DNA from: Rikenella microfusus
GTDB taxonomy: Bacteria > Bacteroidota > Bacteroidia > Bacteroidales > Tenuifilaceae
Assembly (NCBI GenBank): GCA_020722565.1
Contig: DYKO01000019.1
Coordinates: 1,242-54,238 of the forward strand
DNA: 52,997 nt
Reading direction: 5' to 3'
Positions 19,120 through 26,805 of the stretch are shown piece after piece. Position numbers and translations under genes: made by a program. Below the pieces are notes generated by a model. That model was not told the DNA's origin, ran no database searches, and saw only the letters and a program-made list of their open reading frames with translations. Position 1 is the first letter of the stretch. The number at the start of each line of letters is the position of its first letter.

Positions 19120-19146
19120 CCACTTTCAACCACTTTTACCCACTTT
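19120..19146 (-). promoter_or_regulatory. MraZ operator: three AAAGTGG boxes
   Basis: Read on the minus strand, three identical heptamers AAAGTGG occupy 19146-19140, 19136-19130 and 19126-19120, separated by 3-base spacers (GTA and TTG). The 10-bp period puts all boxes on the same face of the helix. MraZ from E. coli and Mollicutes recognises repeated GTGG-type boxes with the same 10-bp period; the match to the Mollicute form (AAAGTG plus 3-base spacers) is close. Located directly ahead of mraZ and its promoter. Confidence 0.88.
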
Positions 19147-19220
19147 TTTACACATTGTTGATAACTTTTTACGCTGACTGCGAATTATTTATGTTGAAAG
19201 CCTTATGAGCATTGATAAAT

Positions 19221-19251
19221 GAAAAAAGGGTCGGTTACATAACCGACCCTT
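19221..19251 (-). terminator. Intrinsic terminator of the TonB/DUF5689 operon
   Basis: An 11-bp perfect stem (AAGGGTCGGTT, 19226-19236, with AACCGACCCTT, 19241-19251) and a 4-base loop, followed on the minus strand by a run of T. It is 27 bp past the stop of the 682-residue DUF5689 gene and insulates that operon from the mraZ promoter. Confidence 0.88.
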
Positions 19252-19277
19252 ATAAAACTAAGTTAAATGAGAAATGC

Positions 19278-21326
19278 TTACTGCATGGTGTACACCATTA
19301 CGTTATCAACTCTAAAAGCAGTTGTTTGAGAATTGCTTCCAGTGTACTTAAACCCGACAACCAAGTTCCCCGGATAGGCGTTAAGGCTTATAATACCAGA
19401 GCTGACCCATTTATTGGTACCATCCGTTTGCTTAACAATATAAGCCTCGTTAAGTTTTGTCCATGTAGCGGTTTGGGGGTTAGACCCATCAAAATCGGAA
19501 GAAACAAAAACCTCAAGTGTTGCATTAGCCCAATAGTTAAACTGGGTATCAAACTTAAGGTAGGTATTTTGCCCTGCGGTAACAGTAAACATGGGCGATA
19601 CCACCCATGCAATGTTGCTGGCCTCACCCGACTGGTATGGATTCATTTCGGCATATATATTACCGCTGTACTGTTTGGCATTCCAAACCTTAGTTCCGGC
19701 AACGGCTATTGTTTTCCAACCATCTAAGCTTATCGGATTATTAACAGATGCCAATGAAAAATCCTGATTGAAAATGTAGCTCCTAACTCTTCGTGGTTGA
19801 ATGAGTTTAACCTCTCCAACCCTACGAATGGTAAGCTGAAAATCACTGTTATACTTTGTAAGCACTGCTGTAACTCTTCCTCTGCCTTGTGGTAGCTCCA
19901 CTCCTGCAAAATTGGCATAATTACTTGTTCTCACAATAATAGTACTACCCGTGGCATCCTCCATAAACCTGTTTGTTGTGGTGCTTTCGGCATAGGTTTT
20001 ACCCAACTCGGAATCGGCAAATTGAACATCGTCAATGGCGATCAACTTACCAATCATACCATTATCTAACTGGGAAATAGAGGTTTCGGTAAGGCTAACA
20101 GGATTGTTGTAATCAATAATGAAAACTTTACTGTAGAAATCGGTAGCAGACATTCGTCCAATGGCACCATTGTAGTTTCCACCTAGCTGAATAACGCCCC
20201 CATAGGTTCCCATATATAATCCCTTACAGTTAACCCTGATGCGGGTTCCTTCGGGAAAGTCGGTATATAATCCAGCGACATCAACTTTTAACTCAATGGC
20301 GCCCGACTCGTCCTCAATGAACAGCTGCTTGTAGAGATTGCCAGACTCATCGTTAGCCACCACAATACCCTCAATAACCAGATCATTAGTTATCTCATAA
20401 AGTGCACTACCATCATAAAACATTTTAAGTTGAGCAATGGTTGTATTACTTAAAGGTGTTTGTGTTCCAAAACGGGGCCCATAGAATTTGATATCCGAAG
20501 GATCGCGAATAATCAGTTGATAGGTACTTCCATATATACTGAGAACGGCAGTAACTGAACCACTTCCCTCAGGAACTTTATCGCTAGCAAATTTGGCATA
20601 ACCACTTGTACGGAGAATAATTTGATTTCCCTGCTCGTCAACCAGGATCCTGTTGGTATTCACCCCAGTAATGCTGTACGAAGCTGCTGAATTCCAGAAC
20701 TGAACATTGTCAAGTTTAACCAGTTTCTGAACCTTATCGGTAGTTAAAGTAGAGATGGTAATGGGTTCAGGTTGAATTTCTATTTTTTCGCCAGTTACCT
20801 GTATGGTTTTCGACACTGCAGATGGGTCAATACCAGTTACCTTTAATGTGGCTGTATCGGTGTATGCTAAACCAATTTGGTACATACCATTATAGCTATC
20901 AATGGCAAGGTCGTTAACCCTTACCAAAACCCGCTTGCCGGGTTTTAAGCCATAGGAAGCGTAAAGGTCGCTGGCATTGATTTTTAAATCAATTCCTCCA
21001 GTTTCATCCACAATGGCTAACGTTTCGTAAAAGTTTGCTGCGGAATCAGAAGAAATAACGTATGCATCAACAACCAAAGAGGAATCGTTCCCTGCAGCAA
21101 GAGCGGCTGCCCAAATGTCAGGTGTGGCCAATTTACTTATAATTCCAGCTTTACCTTGCAAATTATATAGCGACTTTAGCTGGTCAATGGTAATTGTTTT
21201 CTTCCAAGTTGCAGCCCTACTGTAAACAGGAGGAGTATCGAAATCTTCCTTAACGCAGGATGTAACGACCGCCAAAAAGCCTATTAGGGCAACAATGGCA
21301 AGTAGTACAAAATATTTTCTTTTCAT
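19278..21326 (-). CDS. Lipoprotein with two DUF5689 modules and a C-terminal jelly-roll domain
   Basis: A 682-residue lipoprotein (lipobox VTSC, Cys24). Residues about 45-280 and 290-525 are two copies of the same module: each has a helix of the TIxQLK type, a strand-rich segment of the form IEGIVVANDESGNLYKQLF-IEDESGAIELKV, a GLYMGTYGGVIQLG-type stretch, and a C-terminal RTSGYAKFA / GRGRVTAVL part. This is DUF5689. The residue pattern resembles the OB-fold domains of secreted nucleases (inference). Residues about 530-682 form a choice-of-anchor-J type beta domain. A strong AGGAGGA site (21334-21340) lies 7 bases before the ATG. Last gene of the TonB receptor operon; probable surface-exposed ligand-binding partner. 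Confidence 0.8.
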   Translation of the reverse strand: MKRKYFVLLAIVALIGFLAVVTSCVKEDFDTPPVYSRAATWKKTITIDQLKSLYNLQGKAGIISKLATPDIWAAALAAGNDSSLVVDAYVISSDSAANFYETLAIVDETGGIDLKINASDLYASYGLKPGKRVLVRVNDLAIDSYNGMYQIGLAYTDTATLKVTGIDPSAVSKTIQVTGEKIEIQPEPITISTLTTDKVQKLVKLDNVQFWNSAASYSITGVNTNRILVDEQGNQIILRTSGYAKFASDKVPEGSGSVTAVLSIYGSTYQLIIRDPSDIKFYGPRFGTQTPLSNTTIAQLKMFYDGSALYEITNDLVIEGIVVANDESGNLYKQLFIEDESGAIELKVDVAGLYTDFPEGTRIRVNCKGLYMGTYGGVIQLGGNYNGAIGRMSATDFYSKVFIIDYNNPVSLTETSISQLDNGMIGKLIAIDDVQFADSELGKTYAESTTTNRFMEDATGSTIIVRTSNYANFAGVELPQGRGRVTAVLTKYNSDFQLTIRRVGEVKLIQPRRVRSYIFNQDFSLASVNNPISLDGWKTIAVAGTKVWNAKQYSGNIYAEMNPYQSGEASNIAWVVSPMFTVTAGQNTYLKFDTQFNYWANATLEVFVSSDFDGSNPQTATWTKLNEAYIVKQTDGTNKWVSSGIISLNAYPGNLVVGFKYTGSNSQTTAFRVDNVMVYTMQ

Positions 21327-21341
21327 GGCAAAATCCTCCTG

Positions 21342-22205
21342 TTACTGTTGACACCTGTTATTACTAAAATCAATATCGTTTGTATCGCGCATTAAAACCT
21401 GATAGGTACCTTTATAGTAGGTAAGAATTCCCACCAGAGATCCATTTTTGGTTGGGATTGTGTTGCCTGCAAAGCGAGCATAGCCACTGGTTCTCAGCAC
21501 AATATCACTATTGAAGGTTTGGTTGCACGATACTAATTTATGGTTAACCGTCACCTTATTAACATTATCGGCATAGGTATAAATCTCTCCTGTAATAGGT
21601 GAAATAGTATCAGAAATTTGGACATTCTCAAATTTTACCAAGCGCCCAATGTTGGAAAGGGCTAGCTGAGTCGGAGTCATGGTTAGTGGGGTTACCTCAA
21701 CAATCTGGTTACCTCTCTTAAATACATGCTGCTCAATAATGGGATCGCCCTCAAGACCACTAATTTCCCAATTTCCATTATTGCTGTAAATCGATCCTAA
21801 CTGTATTTGTCCGCCATAATCGCCCAGGTAAAGTCCATTACAGTAAACCACCAATTTCTGGCCACGCTTATAATCGTTATACAATGTTGTTTTATTGAGT
21901 TTTAGCTCAATTGCTCCGGTGGAGTCCTGAATAAAGATGCTCTTGTAGAAATTGCCCTCCTTATCGTCGGAGGTAACCACGCCCTCAATTATAATGGAAT
22001 CGCGCTGATAAAAGGTATTCTCATCTAATTGATACAATACGCCGGGATACATTGCTTTAAGTTCGGCAATGGTTGTATTAGCCACTAGTGCAGTTGAGTC
22101 CGCCATGGGTTCTATATTGTCATAAGTAAAATCAATACATCCGGGAGCTGCAAAAAGTATTGCCCCCAAGAATGTTGCCGATATGATGTAAGAAAAACGT
22201 TTCAT
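21342..22205 (-). CDS. DUF5689 lipoprotein, single module
   Basis: A 287-residue lipoprotein (lipobox APGC, Cys23) carrying one DUF5689 module from about residue 40: TTIAELKAMYPG, IIIEGVVTSDDKEGN followed by IFIQDSTGAIELKL, GLYLGDYGGQIQLG, and the closing RTSGYARFAG and VGILTYYKGTYQVLMRD. It is clearly homologous to both modules of the next gene downstream, so the pair arose by duplication. Encoded between the TonB-dependent receptor (34 bp upstream) and the longer DUF5689 protein (15 bp downstream), in the place a SusD-like lipoprotein has in sugar-uptake operons. No Shine-Dalgarno site is visible. Ligand unknown. Confidence 0.8.
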   Translation of the reverse strand: MKRFSYIISATFLGAILFAAPGCIDFTYDNIEPMADSTALVANTTIAELKAMYPGVLYQLDENTFYQRDSIIIEGVVTSDDKEGNFYKSIFIQDSTGAIELKLNKTTLYNDYKRGQKLVVYCNGLYLGDYGGQIQLGSIYSNNGNWEISGLEGDPIIEQHVFKRGNQIVEVTPLTMTPTQLALSNIGRLVKFENVQISDTISPITGEIYTYADNVNKVTVNHKLVSCNQTFNSDIVLRTSGYARFAGNTIPTKNGSLVGILTYYKGTYQVLMRDTNDIDFSNNRCQQ

Positions 22206-22239
22206 AGTTTATTATCATTTATTGCTTTATTACCTTGAA

Positions 22240-24954
22240 TTAAAACCTTAACCCTAAAATCAAGTAGTAGGTACGCCCAAAAGAGTAGAAATATTTTGGG
22301 GGAAACTTATTTGATGTTTGCTCAGCAATGGAGTACCTGGCTTGTTCAAATCCACCGGTTTTAAAATCGGTATTATTAAGCAAGTTAGTAACCTGAAGGT
22401 TAAGATTGATAAAGTATTCTTTCAACCTCCATGATTTACCAATATTAGCATCGATTAAAAATGCTGATGGCACTTTAATCTGATGGGTAAGCGCATCGCG
22501 ACGAGGATCACCAGGTTCAAGCCCCTGTAAAGCCTCGGTGGTACGCTTTCCTGGAGCAAAGTCAATGTAAGAGTGGTCGTAGTAACTTACCTCTGCTCCC
22601 AAAAACCAGTACTTTGGCGATGCATATCTCAAGCCCATCATTGCTGCAGTTTGTGGAGTATTGGGGACATAAAAGTTTTTAATGTAAACCACCTGATCCA
22701 TCTGTAAAACAGTACCCAGGTTATCTTGTGTAATAGTTGCCAAAGGACGGGAGGTATACTGATAAGCACCAAAAGCTGCAGCGGTGTTTAGCGTTAACGT
22801 CGTGGTTAGCTTAACCTCGGCACCAATCTCTACACCTTTATGCACCTTTTCAATTCCACGCATGGTATAATTAATAAAGGTACGGTAGGTATCATCGTAA
22901 AACGATTTCAATTCGGTTTGATCCATAAACATAGTGTAGTAAGCCGAAACCCTTGCCTTAACATAGGGTGTACGAAGATTATAGTTGATATCAAATGCTG
23001 CAATCTTTTCGCTGGTTAGTCCAGGAATTACAAAGTTGCTAGTACGGGGCGAGATGTATGAGTTACGGAAGAATGGTGCACGGGTTAAGTAGGCAAGATT
23101 GGCATCAAGGTAATGACGACCGGTAATTTTCCATGTTCCCCCTGCCTTAATTCCGTAATTGTGAAAACCCTGCTTGGGAGAATCTCCCTTGGAATCATAA
23201 GGGAAACGACCATTTTTCATATTCCCAGTACGCCAAAACTCAGTGTAGGTATAATTGGCACCAGCATATAAATCGAAACGGTTTAAGCTATAGTTAGCCA
23301 CTCCCCAAACACCACCGTTATAAACATTGGCATTGTAGCTGTAACCAAACACATCGCCAACCCTAACTTTGCGATTGGGATTATCCAAATCGTTCTGGGC
23401 GAGGGAATCGTTACCAAAAAAATCGCGCTCAACAAACTGGTCAATATCCAACCAGTACTGGCCACCTAACAGGTCATCCATCCTTTTATAGTTCTTCCCC
23501 TTATAAAGGGACAGCTCAATACCACCATTAACCTTCAGCTCAGGAATTGGGTTCCAGTTGGTTACACAAGAAAATGTAAACTGTCGCGAGTCGGTGATAC
23601 GATTTTCAACAATGTACTTAGAACGCAGGCTGTCATTTAAATCCCTACTATTGTAGTTAACCTGATACATGTAGTCCCAATTGATCTGGCGGATTGAAGC
23701 ATCATTGCGGTAGCTATTGGCAATAGCTTCAATAATACTAAGATCGGAATCGGTCCAATAGCTGGGTAACTTACGATAGTAATCGGGTCTAGGATCTTGA
23801 GTATCGTACCAGTTCAAACCTGTGGTTTGGTAGGTACCAAACGAATAGGCGGCGGTAGTGGTAATTTTTAAATTCGACAAAGCATCCCAGTAATGGTTGA
23901 GTATAAACGTTGGTTCCTGTTGAAAACGCACACGGGCGTTACGTTTTTCTCCGTTCTGGTAACCCCAGTTGGGATTATAAAAGTTGCTTCCCACTAACAA
24001 ATTGGCCTCATCGGTTGAAACACCCTGCATGGCACGTTTAATTGGCGCATTGTAAGTGGTAAAGGCAACCGAATGCTTGTTGTTGAATTTTTTCTCAATA
24101 CCAATAAAATAGGCCCAAGCATCGTAATTGGTTCCATCAACATAGCCCTCCTCTGCCCAGCGGCGCGAACCACTTACGGTAAATGCTACACCGTTTTCCA
24201 TTGTGCCGGTGGAATGGGTAAACATCAACCTATTATTATAGGTTCTGTTTGATGATGCATAGGACAATCGGGTCCCTATGCGTTGCTGCGAAGCCCTAAC
24301 ATTCAAATAGGAAGCTCCACCAAGTCCACCAAACGACCAATCGGCAGGTGTAAGACCATTCCTCGACTCGCGGTTACGGGTAACATCATTTAACCCACCC
24401 CATGAGCTCCAGCCTCCAAATCCACTTTCGGGATCATTCACTGGCACCCCATTCATGTATAACAAAGAGTAATCCGACTCGTATCCCCTAATCATAAAGC
24501 GCCCTGCACCAAAGGTAAAAGCGGCAGCAGAGGAGAAAGCATCCAGTTGTGACTGCAGCAATCCGCTTACTGCTTGACCCTTCGATTCGCTTTCCAGCTC
24601 ATCAAGCGAAACTGAAATCTCGCTGAAATTCTGAGAGCCATCATCAGAAATGGTTTGCTGCATAGTTACCTCGGGTAACTGCTCACCATCGGTAATTTCA
24701 ACCTCAACCTCAACGGTTTTGTAACCCGTATAAATATAGTCGATCAAATATTTACCGGGCTTAATACCGGGCAGCATATAGTATCCCCTTCCATCAGTAT
24801 TTACATTGATGCTGGTTCCTACTACCTGAACCATAACTCCAGGTAATGCCTTACCAGTTTCTGCCTCTTTAACGTAACCGCTCACATCCTGCTGAGCAGT
24901 TACAATTGCCGGGCTTACAGCCAGCATTAACAAAATTAAAAATAAACGCCTCAT
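22240..24954 (-). CDS. TonB-dependent outer-membrane receptor with carboxypeptidase-like N-domain
   Basis: A 904-residue outer-membrane transporter. Signal peptide 1-20 (cleaved after AIVTA); a carboxypeptidase-regulatory-like domain (about 22-95, DVSGYVKEAETGKALPGV) found in Bacteroidota SusC-like receptors; plug region (about 115-230, with RFMIRGYESDYSLLYMNGVP); then a long beta-barrel ending in a terminal Phe (ILGLRF), the outer-membrane insertion signal. It is somewhat short for a SusC and has no adjacent SusD; two DUF5689 lipoproteins fill that place. Diverges from a secreted nuclease across 157 bp, suggesting co-regulation. Substrate inferred to be a nucleic acid fragment or nucleotide. 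Confidence 0.92.
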   Translation of the reverse strand: MRRLFLILLMLAVSPAIVTAQQDVSGYVKEAETGKALPGVMVQVVGTSINVNTDGRGYYMLPGIKPGKYLIDYIYTGYKTVEVEVEITDGEQLPEVTMQQTISDDGSQNFSEISVSLDELESESKGQAVSGLLQSQLDAFSSAAAFTFGAGRFMIRGYESDYSLLYMNGVPVNDPESGFGGWSSWGGLNDVTRNRESRNGLTPADWSFGGLGGASYLNVRASQQRIGTRLSYASSNRTYNNRLMFTHSTGTMENGVAFTVSGSRRWAEEGYVDGTNYDAWAYFIGIEKKFNNKHSVAFTTYNAPIKRAMQGVSTDEANLLVGSNFYNPNWGYQNGEKRNARVRFQQEPTFILNHYWDALSNLKITTTAAYSFGTYQTTGLNWYDTQDPRPDYYRKLPSYWTDSDLSIIEAIANSYRNDASIRQINWDYMYQVNYNSRDLNDSLRSKYIVENRITDSRQFTFSCVTNWNPIPELKVNGGIELSLYKGKNYKRMDDLLGGQYWLDIDQFVERDFFGNDSLAQNDLDNPNRKVRVGDVFGYSYNANVYNGGVWGVANYSLNRFDLYAGANYTYTEFWRTGNMKNGRFPYDSKGDSPKQGFHNYGIKAGGTWKITGRHYLDANLAYLTRAPFFRNSYISPRTSNFVIPGLTSEKIAAFDINYNLRTPYVKARVSAYYTMFMDQTELKSFYDDTYRTFINYTMRGIEKVHKGVEIGAEVKLTTTLTLNTAAAFGAYQYTSRPLATITQDNLGTVLQMDQVVYIKNFYVPNTPQTAAMMGLRYASPKYWFLGAEVSYYDHSYIDFAPGKRTTEALQGLEPGDPRRDALTHQIKVPSAFLIDANIGKSWRLKEYFINLNLQVTNLLNNTDFKTGGFEQARYSIAEQTSNKFPPKYFYSFGRTYYLILGLRF

Positions 24955-25072
24955 CTATTTTTCTAATTTACTATTAATTACAAAATCATTCAACGGCTAT
25001 TAAGCTAGGTGCAAAAATGATACATTTAAATATATTTTTTCTTTTTTTGTGTTCTTTTTTTTGGGCTTGTTA

Positions 25073-25080
25073 TATTTTTG
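25073..25080 (+). promoter_or_regulatory. -7 promoter element for the secreted nuclease
   Basis: TATTTTTG, a perfect TAnnTTTG match, 31 bases before the ATG at 25112, in the T-rich divergent region 24955-25111 shared with the TonB receptor. A TTTG at 25046-25049 is a possible -33 element, though 23 bases apart is slightly long. Confidence 0.5.
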
Positions 25081-25111
25081 TCATGTTATTTTTACTAAAT
25101 TTTAACCAATT

Positions 25112-26164
25112 ATGTATAAATTATTTCTATACAGATGGGCAGAAGTCATAGCACTTTTACTATTGCCATTGCTAATTGCAGCACAGGACAATGATCCCAA
25201 GGGACAGCTAAAGGTTAGCTGCATAGCCTTTTACAACCTTGAAAACCTTTTCGATACCATACCCGGGCCAAACGATACGGAGTTCACACCAGAAGGAGCA
25301 AATAAGTTTACATCGCCCCGATACTGGCATAAGATTGACCACATGGCAGATGTAATTTCGCAAATTGGTGGGGAATTATTTCCTGGGGGACCTGCTGTAC
25401 TTGGAGTTTGTGAAATTGAGAATAAAAGCGTACTTGAAGATTTGATTAATTCTTCAAAACTTAAACCTTCAGGGTATTCAATAGTACACTACGATTCTCC
25501 TGATGCCCGCGGAATTGATTTGGCTTTAATTTACCGACCAGCCTTCTTCAAGGTAACCTCGCATCGCTCTGCCCGGCTAACCATTCCCGAAAACCCCAAC
25601 TTTAAAACACGCGACCAACTGGTAGTTTCCGGACTACTCGATGGTGAACCACTTCATATCATTGTTAACCATTGGCCCTCGCGCCGAGGTGGCGAAAAGC
25701 GTAGTCTTCCGTTCCGTTTGGCTGCTGCCAAATTAACCCGTTCACTGGTGGACTCAATTCTATCCACCGATGCCAATGCCAAGATTATTATTATGGGCGA
25801 CCTAAACGACGATCCCGATAGCCCAAGTATCGTAAAGGGGCTTAATGCCAACCCCTACCGTCAAAAACTTAAAACCGGACAACTATTTAATGCCATGGGT
25901 AGCCTTTACCATGAGGGTATTGGAACCCTGGCGTACCGCGATTCATGGAACCTATTTGATAACCTTATCATTACCCAATCGATGCTTTCGCAGGATAAGA
26001 CCAACTGGGTATTCTTCAAGGCTAAAGTGTTCAACAAGCCATTCCTACAGCAAAAAAGCGGTCAATTTGCCGGCTACCCATGGCGAACATACGTGGGGAA
26101 CAACTTTATGGGTGGCTACTCCGATCACTTTCCGGTTTACATGATTTTAGTTAAAAAGAAATAA
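25112..26164 (+). CDS. Secreted endonuclease/exonuclease/phosphatase (EEP) family protein
   Basis: A 350-residue protein with an N-terminal signal peptide (hydrophobic core ALLLLPLLIAA, cleavage near residue 24) and no lipobox. EEP motifs in order: FYNLENLFDT (metal Asn/Glu), GVCEIENKSVLEDL (metal Glu), the substrate-side RGIDLALIYR, VNHWPSRRGG, MGDLNDDPDSPS (catalytic Asp and Asn), and the terminal YSDHFPVYM (general-base His). This set is shared with DNase I-like and bacterial secreted nucleases. Predicted to cut nucleic acids (or another phosphodiester) outside the cytoplasm. Divergent from the TonB receptor and DUF5689 operon, and ended by a strong terminator. Confidence 0.85.
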   Translation: MYKLFLYRWAEVIALLLLPLLIAAQDNDPKGQLKVSCIAFYNLENLFDTIPGPNDTEFTPEGANKFTSPRYWHKIDHMADVISQIGGELFPGGPAVLGVCEIENKSVLEDLINSSKLKPSGYSIVHYDSPDARGIDLALIYRPAFFKVTSHRSARLTIPENPNFKTRDQLVVSGLLDGEPLHIIVNHWPSRRGGEKRSLPFRLAAAKLTRSLVDSILSTDANAKIIIMGDLNDDPDSPSIVKGLNANPYRQKLKTGQLFNAMGSLYHEGIGTLAYRDSWNLFDNLIITQSMLSQDKTNWVFFKAKVFNKPFLQQKSGQFAGYPWRTYVGNNFMGGYSDHFPVYMILVKKK

Positions 26165-26196
26165 AAGAACAGGGCTTAATGCCCTGTTCTTTTTTC
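26164..26196 (+). terminator. Intrinsic terminator after the secreted nuclease
   Basis: A 12-bp stem (26164-26175 with 26181-26192), 5-base loop TTAAT and a run of T. Starts at the gene's stop codon. Confidence 0.9.
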
Positions 26197-26244
26197 TTCA
26201 AATTGGGAATGAAAAAATTATTAACAAATTCCTATTATTGTTCC

Positions 26245-26252
26245 TAAATTTG
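26245..26252 (+). promoter_or_regulatory. -7 promoter element for the IPExxxVDY gene
   Basis: TAAATTTG, a perfect TAnnTTTG match, 27 bases before the ATG at 26280; it lies inside the longer frame that would start with TTG at 26238, which supports the later start. Confidence 0.55.
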
Positions 26253-26279
26253 AAGATTGTAAAATCAATAATTCAGGCT

Positions 26280-26687
26280 ATGCCAAACATACAAAAACAG
26301 CAGTTAAAAAGCGAGCCCATCAATTTCAGACTATTGGCAATAGCCTCATCCCAAAGCATTAGCCAGTTGGTTTGGCATATCAATAAGGAACTAAACTTAT
26401 CTTTGATACACAACAAAGAGCTAGAAGGTCAATTATCCTTTCCGGCCTTTACCGATAGGCATAGCCTACAGGGTTGTGCTGCAACCCTAATCGGCAACAG
26501 AATAGGGGGTAGGTTTCTGTTACCCCAACTTCACAATATCGACTTTATTATTGAGCTAACTGGCAGCCTCGACGAATCGGTATATGCTGATATTCAAAAA
26601 AAATTGAAATTAATACCCGGAACTCTGGTTGTTGTGGCCATACCTCCCCAAAAGGTTAAGCGAAAAGAACCATTCAGCCCAGAATAG
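26280..26687 (+). CDS. IPExxxVDY-family protein, function unknown
   Basis: A 135-residue cytoplasmic protein with no signal peptide or membrane segment. The stretch LPQLHNIDFIIELTG (about 81-95) corresponds to the IPExxxVDY signature of a small Bacteroidota-specific family, with conservative changes (I to L, E to Q, V to I, Y to F). The N-terminus FRLLAIASSQSISQLVWHINKELNLSL also fits that family. The C-terminus is short and basic. The ATG at 26280 is used; the TTG at 26238 lies upstream of the promoter element. Its role is not known. Confidence 0.6.
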   Translation: MPNIQKQQLKSEPINFRLLAIASSQSISQLVWHINKELNLSLIHNKELEGQLSFPAFTDRHSLQGCAATLIGNRIGGRFLLPQLHNIDFIIELTGSLDESVYADIQKKLKLIPGTLVVVAIPPQKVKRKEPFSPE

Positions 26688-26792
26688 TTAAATCACATCA
26701 ATCTATACTTCAACTTATTATTGATTTTTGTTTACATTCTACCCCGTCGCGTTAAACTTTGTTAAGGGAATAGTTGTCCATATCATAAAGTT

Positions 26793-26800
26793 TACCTTTG
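26793..26800 (+). promoter_or_regulatory. -7 promoter element almost abutting the rprX start
   Basis: TACCTTTG, a perfect TAnnTTTG match, ends only 5 bases before the rprX ATG at 26806. If used, transcription would begin at or next to the start codon, giving a leaderless or near-leaderless mRNA. Confidence 0.45.
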
Positions 26801-26805
26801 CTCAA

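Noticed and set aside
19156-19164. DnaA-box-like sequence (TTATCAACA on the minus strand) upstream of mraZ
   Set aside because: A single 8-of-9 match in an AT-rich region, without further boxes or dnaA/dnaN nearby; not enough for an origin or a DnaA site.
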